Shown here piece after piece: positions 8,334 to 16,731 of a stretch of 64,000 bases of DNA. Each line of letters starts with the position of its first letter. The stretch's first letter is position 1. The DNA is taken from assembly GCA_028714735.1 (NCBI GenBank), contig JAQTLU010000007.1, positions 47,004 through 111,003 on the forward strand. The letters are read 5' to 3'. A model generated the notes under the pieces. That model did no database searches. It was not told the DNA's origin and worked only from the letters and a program-made list of their open reading frames with translations. This DNA comes from Gallionellaceae bacterium (GTDB lineage Bacteria; Pseudomonadota; Gammaproteobacteria; Burkholderiales; Thiobacillaceae). Both the position numbers and the translations under genes were made by a program.

Positions 8334-9071
8334 ATGCGCACGCTCTTCGCCGGGCTGCTGGCCGGATTGCTGTTCGCCCCGGTCGGCCAAGGCGCCGATC
8401 TCGCGGTGCTTCCGGTCGGCCTGAGCCTGGCGGCGGGCCATGACCGGGCGGCAATCACCATCACCAACCAGGGCTCTGAGACGGTGGCGATGCAGGTGGA
8501 AACGGTGTCCTGGACTCAGTCCGGCAGTGAGGACCATTACGCGCCGACCCGCGACCTGCTGGTCAACCCGCCGCTGTTCAGGCTCCCGCCCGGGAGTTCT
8601 CAGGTGCTGCGTGTCGGCCTGCGCCGTTCGCCGGCCGGTGAGCGCGAGGCGGCCTATCGTCTTTTCCTCCGTGAAGTCCCCACACCGGCTCCGGCCGGTG
8701 ATGCCGACAGCGGCGGGGCGCACATCCGGGTCCTGCTGGAATTGCGCCTGCCGGTTTATGTGACACCGGCCAAGATCGTCAGTAACCAGCAATGGCATGG
8801 ACGACGCAGCGCCGACGGCGGCATTGCGGTGGAGGTGGCCAACACCGGCAACGTGCATCTGGTGGTGAGTGAACTGAAACTGCGCCCCGCCGGCGCGGCC
8901 CCCGATGCGCCGCCATTCGCGACCGCCAAGGCTGGTGCGTCGATCTTCCCGGGCCAGAGCCGGGCCTGGTCCATGCGACCGCCGGCAGGCGAGACGGCAT
9001 CACGCTATGCGCTCGAGGTGACGACCGATCGGGGCACGCAGAATGTGGTGCTCGATCTGGATCGCGAATAG
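8334..9071 (+). CDS. Periplasmic fimbrial chaperone (PapD/CsuC-like)
   Basis: The 245-residue protein has a signal peptide (MRTLFAGLLAGLLFAPVGQGA) and a PapD-like N-terminal Ig domain: VLPVGLSLAAG, AAITITNQGSETVAMQVETVSW, a proline-containing LVNPPLFRLPPGSSQVLRVGLR segment split over the strand that binds subunits, and YRLFLREVP. It should hold SCPU pilins by donor-strand complementation and hand them to the usher. The ATG lies 5 bases after the pilin stop; a GTG one codon earlier is an alternative. The last 29 bases overlap the usher frame. Confidence 0.87.
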   Translation: MRTLFAGLLAGLLFAPVGQGADLAVLPVGLSLAAGHDRAAITITNQGSETVAMQVETVSWTQSGSEDHYAPTRDLLVNPPLFRLPPGSSQVLRVGLRRSPAGEREAAYRLFLREVPTPAPAGDADSGGAHIRVLLELRLPVYVTPAKIVSNQQWHGRRSADGGIAVEVANTGNVHLVVSELKLRPAGAAPDAPPFATAKAGASIFPGQSRAWSMRPPAGETASRYALEVTTDRGTQNVVLDLDRE

Positions 9072-11718
9072 GTTGCCACGGTGTCGTCGTCGGGTACTGG
9101 CACTGTTCCTGGCTGCGGCGACCGCCCCAGCGCCCATCCTAGCCGCTGATCCAGCACCGTCCTCCGGGCTGGACCCAACAGGCGAACCCCTGTTCGTCGG
9201 CGTGAACATCAACGGCATCGACCGCAGCGAGGTGGTTTCCGCACTGCGTCTGGCCGATGGCGGCCTGGCCGTCTCCGAACGCGACCTGAGCACCTGGCGC
9301 CTCAACCCGCCGGCCGGCAAGGCCCTGCAGGTGGACGGTCAGCCCTATGTCCGGCTCGCCGACCTCGCGGGGGTCGAGTACCGCCTCGACGCCGGCAGCC
9401 AGACCCTGATGCTGCATGCGCCGGCCGGCGCCTTTGCCGCAAATGCGCTCGCCTACGGCGGCGCAGGTGGGTACGGACTGACGCCGTCCCGGCTGGGCGG
9501 CTTCTTCAACTATGACCTGAACTGGCAGCGCGACGACGGCCAGGACAAGAGCGGCGGCCTGTTCGAGGTCGGCGCCTTCAACGCCTGGGGCAGCGGCACC
9601 GCCACCGGGCTGTGGCGCAACGGCGGCCAGGCGTCTGGGTGGCTGCGCCTGGATACCACCTGGAACGTCGACATGCCCGAGCGGATGCAGAGCCTGCGTC
9701 TCGGCGACACCATCAGCCGTGCCGGCAGCTGGGGCCGCTCGGTGCGTTTCGGCGGTCTGCAGTGGGCGACCAATTTCGCCACCCGGCCCGGCTTCATCAC
9801 CTTTCCCTTGCCCGGCCTGCGTGGCGAGGCAGCCCTGCCGTCCACCCTCGACGTCTATCTGGACAATGCCCGCCTGCTGCGGACCGAGGTGCCACCGGGG
9901 CCGTTCGACCTGACCAACGTTCCGGCGGTGACGGGCCAGGGCGAACTGCAACTGGTGGTGCGCGACCTGCTCGGCCGCCAGCAGGTGATCAGCCAGCCGT
10001 ATTACGCCAGTGCGAGCCTGCTCAAGCCCGGTCTGCGCGACTTTTCCTACGAGGTCGGCCTGGTGCGCGAGGACTACGGCCTGGCCAGCAACCGCTACGG
10101 CCGCGCCATGCTGGTCGGCACCGACCGGCTCGGCGTCAACCCCGGCTTCACCCGCGAATTTCGGGCCGAGATACTGGCCGACCAGCAGACCCTGGGCGCC
10201 GGCGGGGTCTGGCTGCTGCCGTCCTGGGGCCGCTTCCACCTGGGCACGCTCAGCTTTGGTGCTGCCGCCAGCCACGGCCCGGAGGGCAATGGCCGGCTGT
10301 TCGCGTTGGGCGCCGAGCGCCAGGCCAGGGATATCAGCTTCAGCCTGCAGGCCGAGTATGCCGACCGGGAGTTCGTCCAGCTCGGCCAGTTGCCGGGCAT
10401 CTCGCCGCGCCGCACCCTCGCTGCCAGTCTTGGTATACCCCTGGCCAGCAGCAGCCTCGGCCTCAGCTACGTGAGCCAGTCGAGCTGGGCAGGCGACGAG
10501 CGCCGCCTGGTCTCGGTCAACTACAGCGTGGGCCTCGGCGCCGGCGGCCAGTTGGGTCTGTATGCACTGCGCGACCTGTCCGGGGAGGCGGGGCTGAGCC
10601 TGGGCCTGATCTGGACCGTGGCGCTCGATCAGCGCACCAGCCTGAGTGCGGACTTGAGCCATCAGGGCAACCAGGACCGCAAGACCCTGCAGTTGCAGCG
10701 CAACCTGCCGGCCGGCGACGGCCTCGGCTACCGGCTGCTGGCTGGCGATGACGAGCATTATCAGGCCGGCGCCACCTGGCAGACCGAGCGTGGCGTCCTG
10801 ACCGCCGAGGCGGCCCGCTCGGCTGGCCAGGGGGCCTATCGCGCCGGGCTGAGCGGCGGCATCGCCGTCGCCGGCGGCGGCGTCTTCCAGGGCCGGCGCA
10901 TCGATGACAGCTTTGCCGTGATCAAGGTCGGCGACTATGCCGGCGTGCGCGTCTACCGTGACAACCAGGAGGTGACCCGCACCGACGGCCAAGGCCTGGC
11001 GCTGATCACCCGCCTGCGCGCCTACCAGGACAACCCGATCGGCATCGAACAGGCCGACCTGCCCATCGACGCCGAGGTGGATGCCCTGCAACTCGGCCTG
11101 ACCCCGGCCCTGCGCAGCGGCGTGGTGGTCGATTTTCCGGTGCGGCGCAGCCGCAACGCCTCCTTCCGCCTGGTCGACCAGGCGGGCCATGCCCTGCCAC
11201 CCGGCGCCCTGGTGCGGCTGGCCGGCGATGCGCGGGAATTCCAGGTCGGTTATGACGGCCTGGTCTTCATCTCCGGCCTGGGTTTGAACAACCGGCTTCT
11301 GGCCGAGTGGGACGACCATCGCTGTCGCGCACTGCTGGTCCTGGATGAAGCGGCCGAGCCGCTGCCCGACCTGGGTGTCCTGGTCTGCGCGGCGGCGCGC
11401 ACCAATGCGCTGCAATTGATGCTGATCACCCAGCTGCAAACCCACCGGGACAGTCCGGCCGGTACCGAGCCGGCCGACTTGGCCAGCGATGCCGAGGTCG
11501 ATACCTTGCAACTGAAGCTGATTCCGACCCTGACGCGGCTGGAGCGCTTCGATGCGCTGCGATTGGTGCTGACCAGCCAGTTGCGTGCCTATCAGGACAA
11601 TCCGGCCGATAGCGGGCCGGCCGACTTGCCCATCGATGCCGAGGTGGCTACGCTGCAACTGAAGCTGATTCCAGCCCTGGCCTGGCCGCAGCACCTCCTG
11701 CCGGAGGATCGGCGATGA
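9043..11718 (+). CDS. Outer-membrane fimbrial usher (PapC/CsuD-like) with duplicated C-terminal segments
   Basis: The 891-residue usher has a signal region, an N-terminal periplasmic domain (GVNINGIDRSEVVSALR), the long beta-barrel with plug (DVYLDNARLLRTEVPPGPFDL, ELQLVVRDLLGRQQVISQPYY) and C-terminal domains. It secretes and assembles the pilins. The ATG overlaps the chaperone; a TTG at 9073 would give a shorter leader ahead of the same signal peptide. Unusually, after the normal ending (about residue 785) two imperfect copies of an internal 39-residue usher segment are appended, adding about 100 residues rich in Leu, Asp and Pro. The core is certain to family; the tail's role is unknown. 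Confidence 0.88.
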   Translation: MWCSIWIANRLPRCRRRVLALFLAAATAPAPILAADPAPSSGLDPTGEPLFVGVNINGIDRSEVVSALRLADGGLAVSERDLSTWRLNPPAGKALQVDGQPYVRLADLAGVEYRLDAGSQTLMLHAPAGAFAANALAYGGAGGYGLTPSRLGGFFNYDLNWQRDDGQDKSGGLFEVGAFNAWGSGTATGLWRNGGQASGWLRLDTTWNVDMPERMQSLRLGDTISRAGSWGRSVRFGGLQWATNFATRPGFITFPLPGLRGEAALPSTLDVYLDNARLLRTEVPPGPFDLTNVPAVTGQGELQLVVRDLLGRQQVISQPYYASASLLKPGLRDFSYEVGLVREDYGLASNRYGRAMLVGTDRLGVNPGFTREFRAEILADQQTLGAGGVWLLPSWGRFHLGTLSFGAAASHGPEGNGRLFALGAERQARDISFSLQAEYADREFVQLGQLPGISPRRTLAASLGIPLASSSLGLSYVSQSSWAGDERRLVSVNYSVGLGAGGQLGLYALRDLSGEAGLSLGLIWTVALDQRTSLSADLSHQGNQDRKTLQLQRNLPAGDGLGYRLLAGDDEHYQAGATWQTERGVLTAEAARSAGQGAYRAGLSGGIAVAGGGVFQGRRIDDSFAVIKVGDYAGVRVYRDNQEVTRTDGQGLALITRLRAYQDNPIGIEQADLPIDAEVDALQLGLTPALRSGVVVDFPVRRSRNASFRLVDQAGHALPPGALVRLAGDAREFQVGYDGLVFISGLGLNNRLLAEWDDHRCRALLVLDEAAEPLPDLGVLVCAAARTNALQLMLITQLQTHRDSPAGTEPADLASDAEVDTLQLKLIPTLTRLERFDALRLVLTSQLRAYQDNPADSGPADLPIDAEVATLQLKLIPALAWPQHLLPEDRR
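10996..11685 (+). repeat. Three copies of a 39-codon usher segment within one gene
   Basis: Copy 1 (about 10996-11112) is the normal usher motif with RLRAYQDNP and ADLPIDAEV. Copies 2 (about 11410-11538) and 3 (about 11557-11685) are in frame at the C-terminus, 147 bases apart, and keep the pattern L.L..L..Y.D.P....ADL..DAEV..LQL.L.P.L. By my count copies 1 and 3 share 26 of 39 residues. The reading frame is preserved throughout, so the duplication is probably translated. Confidence 0.8.
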
Positions 11719-11766
11719 TGGCCGGGCATTGCCGCCCGGCACCCTGACCTGCAAAGGATCGACGCC

Positions 11767-12258
11767 ATGAAGAGACTGACCGCTATCGCACTGGCCGCGC
11801 TGTTGCTGGCCTTGCCCCAGGCGGCGTCGGCGTTGTGCCTGATTTGTTCGTGCTCGGTGGCTGTCAACTCCAACGTCGCCTTCGGCACATACAACCCGCT
11901 TCCGGGTGCCGCCGCCGATGCTGCGGGCCACTTCACGGTGACTTGCGACTTGACCTTGGGCTTGCTTGGTACCTATACGGTGGCGTTGGCCACGGGCGGT
12001 GGCAACAGCTATTCGCCGCGAAAGATGAACAGCGGCACCAATACGCTTAACTACAATCTCTACACGGATGCTGCGCGCACCGCCGTCTGGGGTAACGGCA
12101 CGGGCGGCTCGACGATCGTAAGCGACGCCTCCCTGCTTACATTGCTCGGTCATGTAGTCAGGGCCTATGACGTTTATGGTCGCATCCTGCCTAACCAGCA
12201 GGCCACCCGCCCCGGCAGCTACTCCGACACCATCTTGGTAACCGTAACCTACAACTAG
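11767..12258 (+). CDS. Spore coat protein U domain fimbrial subunit, second copy
   Basis: This 163-residue protein has a signal peptide ending ASA and one SCPU domain: NVAFGTYNPLPG, HFTVTCDLTLGL, and a C-terminal strand ILVTVTYN. The mature N-terminus is unusual, LCLICSCSV, with cysteines at 24, 27 and 29. It is too short to be a two-domain tip adhesin like CsuE, so it may be a minor or capping subunit. It is the last gene of the fimbrial cluster, 48 bases after the usher, and its base composition looks slightly less GC-rich than its neighbours. Confidence 0.82.
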   Translation: MKRLTAIALAALLLALPQAASALCLICSCSVAVNSNVAFGTYNPLPGAAADAAGHFTVTCDLTLGLLGTYTVALATGGGNSYSPRKMNSGTNTLNYNLYTDAARTAVWGNGTGGSTIVSDASLLTLLGHVVRAYDVYGRILPNQQATRPGSYSDTILVTVTYN

Positions 12259-12295
12259 CCGTTTTCGGAAGCCGAATTCACATCGTTCGGCGTTT

Positions 12296-12311
12296 TGTCG
12301 CAAAGCCTACG
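12296..12311. promoter_or_regulatory. Possible variant NifA activator site (TGT-N10-ACG) for nifV
   Basis: It differs from the NifA consensus TGT-N10-ACA only in the last base and lies about 95 bases before the nifV -24 element, the expected distance. The same variant precedes nifF. Confidence 0.4.
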
Positions 12312-12404
12312 AAGACATCCGGAAGGTGCCACTGTGCACCAGAATAGAGCCGGGATGGGTTTGTATAAGCTATATTATTCAATGCCTTAGAATATAATTC
12401 CAGT

Positions 12405-12420
12405 TGGCATGACCTTTGCA
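12405..12420 (+). promoter_or_regulatory. Sigma-54 (-24/-12) promoter for nifV-cysE-orf-nifWZM
   Basis: TGGCATG-N4-TTGCA is a full match to the RpoN consensus, about 40 bases before the nifV start. It gives the second nif operon its own nitrogen-fixation control, so expression would not depend on readthrough of the fimbrial genes. Confidence 0.88.
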
Positions 12421-12458
12421 GAACCCAAGGCAAGTAAACCTCCGCCAGGAATGCAGCC

Positions 12459-13601
12459 ATGCCCACCATCACCATCGACGACACCACGCTACGCGACGGC
12501 GAGCAGTCGGCCGGGGTTGCCTTCACCCTGGAGGAGAAACTGGACATCGCCCGTCGTCTCGACGCCCTGGGCGTGCCGGAGCTGGAAGTGGGCATCCCGG
12601 CCATGGGCGGCGGAGAATGCGAGGGCATCCATGCCGTCTCGAACCTCGGTCTGAAGGCGAAGCTGGTGGTCTGGAGCCGCATGCATGGCGGCGACCTGGA
12701 GGCCTGCCGGAACATGAAGGTCGACCTGATCGACCTGTCCATCCCGGTGTCCGACATCCACATCACCAAGAAGCTCAAGCGTGACCGCGCCTGGGTGCTG
12801 AAGACCATCGCCACGATGGTGCCGCGCGCCCTCGACATGGGCCTGGACGTCATCGTCGGCGGCGAGGACGCCTCTCGCGCCGACCTGGAATTCCTGATGC
12901 GCGTGTTCGATGCCGCCCAGTCGGCCGGCGCCCGCCGCTTCCGCTTCGCCGATACCCTGGGCGTGCTGGAGCCGTTCGGCGTCTACGACACGATCAAGAC
13001 CCTGCGCTCGATCTCCGACCTGGAGATCGAGATGCATGCCCACGACGACCTCGGCCTCGCCACCGCCAACACCCTGGCCGCCTGCCGGGCCGGCGCGACC
13101 CACGTCAACACCACGGTGAACGGCCTCGGCGAACGCGCCGGCAATGCCGCCCTGGAAGAAGTCGCGCTGGGCCTGAACAAGCTGTACGGCTTCGATACCG
13201 GCATCGACCTGACCCGCTTTCCGGCCTTGTCGGAACGGGTCGCCGCCGCCTCCGGCCGGCCGGTGCCCTGGCAGAAGAGCGTGGTCGGCGAGGGCGTGTT
13301 CACCCACGAGGCCGGCATCCATGTCGACGGCCTGCTCAAGGACCCGGAAAACTACCAGGGCTTCGACCCGCGCGAGGTGGGCCGGGCGCACAAGCTGGTG
13401 GTCGGCAAGCATTCCGGCTCCCACGGCATCCTGGCCGCCTACGCCCGCATGGGCCTGACCCTGAGCCAGGCCGAGGCGCGCGAGCTGCTGCCGGACATCC
13501 GCGCCTTCGCCGAGAAGGCCAAGCGTTCGCCGGCCGACCAGGAATTGCTGTTCATCTACCAACGCCTGATCGGCCGCTCGTCGGTCGCGCTGGTGCACTG
13601 A
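12459..13601 (+). CDS. nifV: NifV, homocitrate synthase
   Basis: The 380-residue HMGL-type TIM barrel condenses acetyl-CoA and 2-oxoglutarate into homocitrate, the organic ligand of FeMo-cofactor. The N-terminal signature [16 protein letters not shown], the metal and substrate residues in [14 protein letters not shown] and the [18 protein letters not shown] stretch are all present, followed by the short C-terminal lid region. Its length matches NifV rather than the longer LeuA, which carries a regulatory domain. It leads the second nif operon from its own sigma-54 promoter. Confidence 0.95.
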   Translation: MPTITIDDTTLRDGEQSAGVAFTLEEKLDIARRLDALGVPELEVGIPAMGGGECEGIHAVSNLGLKAKLVVWSRMHGGDLEACRNMKVDLIDLSIPVSDIHITKKLKRDRAWVLKTIATMVPRALDMGLDVIVGGEDASRADLEFLMRVFDAAQSAGARRFRFADTLGVLEPFGVYDTIKTLRSISDLEIEMHAHDDLGLATANTLAACRAGATHVNTTVNGLGERAGNAALEEVALGLNKLYGFDTGIDLTRFPALSERVAAASGRPVPWQKSVVGEGVFTHEAGIHVDGLLKDPENYQGFDPREVGRAHKLVVGKHSGSHGILAAYARMGLTLSQAEARELLPDIRAFAEKAKRSPADQELLFIYQRLIGRSSVALVH

Positions 13602-13611
13602 GGCGGCGAGC

Positions 13612-14391
13612 ATGGACAAGGCCGCGACGTCCTCCATCGCGCTGGCGGAAACAGACCTGAAACCAGGCCTGTTCACCCTGCTCAGGGAAGACATCGACTG
13701 CGTGTTCCAGCGCGACCCGGCCGCCCGTTCCCGCTTGGAGGTGATCACCACCTATCCCGGCGTCCACGCCATCCTGATGCAGCGCATCGCCCACCGGCTG
13801 TGGCGGGCGGGACTGCGCTACCTGGCCCGGCTGCTGTCCTGGCTGGCGCGCCTGGTCACCAATATCGACATCCATCCCGGCGCGACCATCGGCCGCCGCT
13901 TCTTCATCGACCATGGCGCCGGCGTGGTGATCGGCGAGACCGCCGAGATCGGCAACGACTGCACCCTCTATCACGGCGTCACCCTGGGTGGCACCACCTG
14001 GAACAAGGGCAAGCGCCACCCGACCCTGGGCGACGGCGTGGTGGTCGGCGCCGGCGCCAAGGTGCTCGGCGCGATCACCCTGGGCGACCGGGTGCGCGTC
14101 GGTGCCAACTCGGTAGTGGTCAAGGATGTGGCGGCCAACCGCACCGTGGTCGGCATCCCGGGCAGGGTGGTGCTGCGCTCGAACGAGGGGCAGCCGACCG
14201 CGCTGGGTATCGATCTCGACCATCACCTGATTCCCGACCCGGTCGGCAAGGCCATCGCCTGCCTGATGGAGCGGATCGAGGTGCTGGAAGGCCGCCTGCG
14301 CAGCATGGGCGAGCCGGTCGACGGCCAGTGCTCGGTGTGCGACGCCGACGACTTGTGCGGCACGACCTACAAAAAGATGAAGAAGGCCTGA
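13612..14391 (+). CDS. cysE: Serine O-acetyltransferase, nif-associated (CysE)
   Basis: The 259-residue hexapeptide-repeat acetyltransferase makes O-acetylserine, the cysteine precursor. The left-handed beta-helix region includes [25 protein letters not shown], broken here as [12 protein letters not shown] then [13 protein letters not shown], with the catalytic His-Asp pair, and [16 protein letters not shown]. It carries a C-terminal tail with Cys residues ([12 protein letters not shown]). As cysE1 in Azotobacter, it lies between nifV and nifW and probably raises cysteine supply for NifS. It starts 10 bases after nifV and ends 1 base before the next gene. Confidence 0.92.
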   Translation: MDKAATSSIALAETDLKPGLFTLLREDIDCVFQRDPAARSRLEVITTYPGVHAILMQRIAHRLWRAGLRYLARLLSWLARLVTNIDIHPGATIGRRFFIDHGAGVVIGETAEIGNDCTLYHGVTLGGTTWNKGKRHPTLGDGVVVGAGAKVLGAITLGDRVRVGANSVVVKDVAANRTVVGIPGRVVLRSNEGQPTALGIDLDHHLIPDPVGKAIACLMERIEVLEGRLRSMGEPVDGQCSVCDADDLCGTTYKKMKKA

Positions 14392-14392
14392 C

Positions 14393-14908
14393 ATGGATTT
14401 GATGGATTTCGACCGCGCAGGCCTGTACTTCGACGAGCCGGTGGCACCCGAGGTGCGGGACCTGATTACCGAGGCCGGCGGCGTCTACAGCGAACCGGCG
14501 GCCGAGGCGCTGCTGCACAAGGCCTACTTCATGGCGCCGGAGTCCCTGCTGGTGCTGGTGGCGCTGTATCGCTACTACTTCTACCAGCATCGTCTCGACG
14601 ATGCCCTGATCGTCGCCGACCGCACCCTGCACATCGTCGGCCGGCGCCTGGGCTTCCCGGAAGAATGGACCCGCCTGCATCCCGATTTCCTCGGCCAGGC
14701 GGTGCTGCGCTCGATGGGCCTGCTGCGTTTCTACCTGTCGGTGCTCAAGGCCACCGGCTACATCAATCTGCGTCTTGGCCGCATGGACCAGGGCCGGGCG
14801 CAAATCGAAAAACTGATCGAACTCGACAGCCATGACCGCTTCGGCGGCAAGGCCCTGATGGCGGTGATCGTGGAGGCCGTGGCCGACCGCATCGAGGAAG
14901 TTGCCTGA
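14393..14908 (+). CDS. Nif-operon protein of unknown function, TPR-like helical
   Basis: This 171-residue protein is predicted mostly helical. Segments such as PESLLVLVALYRYYFYQHRL, DDALIVADRTLHIV and INLRLGRMDQGRAQIEKLIEL have the spacing of tetratricopeptide helices. No catalytic motif, signal peptide or metal site is seen. It is packed between cysE and nifW in a sigma-54 operon, so a role in nitrogenase maturation, perhaps as a scaffold or chaperone, is inferred from position only. Azotobacter lacks a gene at this spot. Confidence 0.75.
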   Translation: MDLMDFDRAGLYFDEPVAPEVRDLITEAGGVYSEPAAEALLHKAYFMAPESLLVLVALYRYYFYQHRLDDALIVADRTLHIVGRRLGFPEEWTRLHPDFLGQAVLRSMGLLRFYLSVLKATGYINLRLGRMDQGRAQIEKLIELDSHDRFGGKALMAVIVEAVADRIEEVA

Positions 14909-14931
14909 CCCTTCACTACTGGAGAACTGAA

Positions 14932-15345
14932 ATGGACGAACTGACCCTGGACGAAGCACTGGAAGAACTGGAATCGGCTGAGGACTTCCTCAACTTCTTC
15001 GGCATCGCCTACGAGCCCTCGGTGGTGCATGTGAACCGCCTGCATATCCTGCAGCGCTTCCACAACTACATCGCCAAGACGGGCGGGCTGCCGGAGGACG
15101 AGGGCGCCCGCCGTGCCGCCTACACCGCCTTGCTGGCGCGTGCCTACGAGGACTTCGTGGAGTCCGACGCCCTGACCGAGAAGGTGTTCAAGGTCTTCCA
15201 CATGCATGAGCCGCAGACCACCTTCGTGCCGCTGACCGCGATCACCGTGGCTCAGCCGGTCGTGATCCAGGCACCGGAAACAGGCGGGTGCGGCTGCGGC
15301 AGCAAGGGTGCCTGCCACAGTTCCGAGGCGGCGCTGAGGTCCTGA
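14932..15345 (+). CDS. nifW: NifW, nitrogenase-stabilizing/protective protein
   Basis: The N-terminal 105 residues match NifW: LEELESAEDFLNFFGIAYEP, VVHVNRLHILQRFHNYI and a helical pair ending in KVFKVFH. NifW binds the MoFe protein and is linked to oxygen protection and maturation. The protein is 137 residues, longer than the usual 105-115. The extra tail has three cysteines in TGGCGCGSKGACHS (120, 122 and 128), which could bind metal or be redox-active. The order before nifZ and nifM is as in Azotobacter. Confidence 0.92.
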   Translation: MDELTLDEALEELESAEDFLNFFGIAYEPSVVHVNRLHILQRFHNYIAKTGGLPEDEGARRAAYTALLARAYEDFVESDALTEKVFKVFHMHEPQTTFVPLTAITVAQPVVIQAPETGGCGCGSKGACHSSEAALRS

Positions 15346-15349
15346 CATC

Positions 15350-15814
15350 ATGCTGCCCCGATTCGAATACGGCGATGAAGTGCGGGTTACCCGCAACGTA
15401 CGCAACGACGGCACCTACCCGGGCATGGTGACCGGCAACCTGCTGGTGCGCCGGGGTTCGGTCGGCTATGTGATGAACGTCGGCACCTTCCTGCAGGACC
15501 AGTTGATCTACACGGTCAATTTCCTCGACCAGGGCCGCATCGTCGGCTGCCGCGAGGAGGAGTTGCTCGACGCCGCCGAGCCCTGGACGCCGAGCAAGTT
15601 CGAAACCCGGGAAAAGGTGCGCGCGCAACTCACCCTGGCGGTGGGCGGCGAGGTGCTGGTGCCGGCCGGGACCGAGGGCGAGGTGATGCGGGTGGTGCGC
15701 GACGACGATACCGGCGTGCAATACCACGTCCATTTCCCCGGCGGTCATGTATTGCAGGTGCCGGAGCGTGTCCTGGCATCCCTGGTTGAGCACGATGAGC
15801 AAGAAGGAGACTGA
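15350..15814 (+). CDS. nifZ: NifZ, MoFe protein maturation factor
   Basis: The 154-residue protein carries the NifZ domain: FEYGDEVRVTRNVRNDGTYP, GSVGYVMNVGTFLQDQLIY and YTVNFLDQGRIVGCREEEL, followed by a second SH3-like half ending in YHVHFPGGHVLQVPERVL. NifZ acts in formation of the second P-cluster of the MoFe protein. It starts 4 bases after nifW and ends one base before nifM, so the three are translationally linked. Confidence 0.93.
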   Translation: MLPRFEYGDEVRVTRNVRNDGTYPGMVTGNLLVRRGSVGYVMNVGTFLQDQLIYTVNFLDQGRIVGCREEELLDAAEPWTPSKFETREKVRAQLTLAVGGEVLVPAGTEGEVMRVVRDDDTGVQYHVHFPGGHVLQVPERVLASLVEHDEQEGD

Positions 15815-15815
15815 G

Positions 15816-16637
15816 ATGAACGTCGCCTATCTGGTCCTCAAGACCGCCAACAGCCTGTTCGGCAAGAGCACGGCGGCGCTGTCGGCGGCCGAACTGGAGA
15901 AGGCCGAGCGTCTGGCGACCCGCCAGCTCGACCTGGAGTCCAGGGTGCTGGCGAGTCCCGAGGCCTGCGATGTGGCGGTGCCGGAAGCGACCGTCCAGGC
16001 CGCCCTGGCCGAGATACGCGGCCGCTACAGCGATGACGAGGCCTTCGCCAACGACCTGGCCGGCAACGGCCTCGGGGTCGGCCAATTCGCCGAAGCCCTG
16101 GCCCGGGAACTGAAGGTCGACGCCATCCTGGAGAAGGTGGCCAGCCGTGCCGCCCGGGTCAGCGATGTCGATGTCGACCTCTATTACCAGTTCCACCCGG
16201 ACGAATTCATGCTTCCGGAGATCCGCCGCTCCCGCCATATCCTGATCACCATCAACGACGATCTGCCCGAGAACAGCCGCGCGGCATCCCGCAAGCGCGT
16301 CGACGAGATCGCTGCCCGCCTGGCCAGGGACCCGAAGCGTTTCGAGGAACAGGCACTGAAGCATTCGGAATGTCCGACCGCGATGCAGGGCGGCCTGCTC
16401 GGCGACGTGGTGGCCGGCAAGCTCTACCCGGAACTGGAAGCGGTGCTGTTCGCCATGGACGAGATGGCGATCAGCGACGTGATCGAGTCGGAGCTCGGTT
16501 TCCACATCCTGCGCTGCGACGAGGTCAGGCCGGCCGGCACGGTGCCGCTGGCCCAGGTGCGCGGCAAGGTGCGCGAGATGCTGGAGACGCGCCGGCGCCG
16601 GATCTGCCAGAACGCCTGGCTCAAAGACCTGCGCTAA
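15816..16637 (+). CDS. nifM: NifM, peptidyl-prolyl isomerase for Fe-protein maturation
   Basis: The 273-residue protein has an N-terminal helical domain (about 1-135) and a C-terminal parvulin domain (about 140-265) with RRSRHILITIND, ALKHSECPTAMQGGLLGD and ESELGFHILRCDEV. NifM is needed for active NifH in Azotobacter and Klebsiella. The start MNVAYLVLK was chosen because AAGGAGA lies just upstream; open frame continues upstream with no similarity. It ends the operon; no terminator hairpin was found before rfbC. Confidence 0.9.
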   Translation: MNVAYLVLKTANSLFGKSTAALSAAELEKAERLATRQLDLESRVLASPEACDVAVPEATVQAALAEIRGRYSDDEAFANDLAGNGLGVGQFAEALARELKVDAILEKVASRAARVSDVDVDLYYQFHPDEFMLPEIRRSRHILITINDDLPENSRAASRKRVDEIAARLARDPKRFEEQALKHSECPTAMQGGLLGDVVAGKLYPELEAVLFAMDEMAISDVIESELGFHILRCDEVRPAGTVPLAQVRGKVREMLETRRRRICQNAWLKDLR

Positions 16638-16731
16638 GGGGTCTCTGAAGGAATCCATCGCCCGGACGGGCCATTTCCAGAATGGGGGCAAATCGGTCAG
16701 AATTCGCCCTGACTCGTGGAATGGTATTGTC

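Noticed and set aside
9139-12303. A 1,054-codon minus-strand frame opposite the usher
   Set aside because: Same artefact: antisense to a recognisable usher, no domain, no ribosome site.
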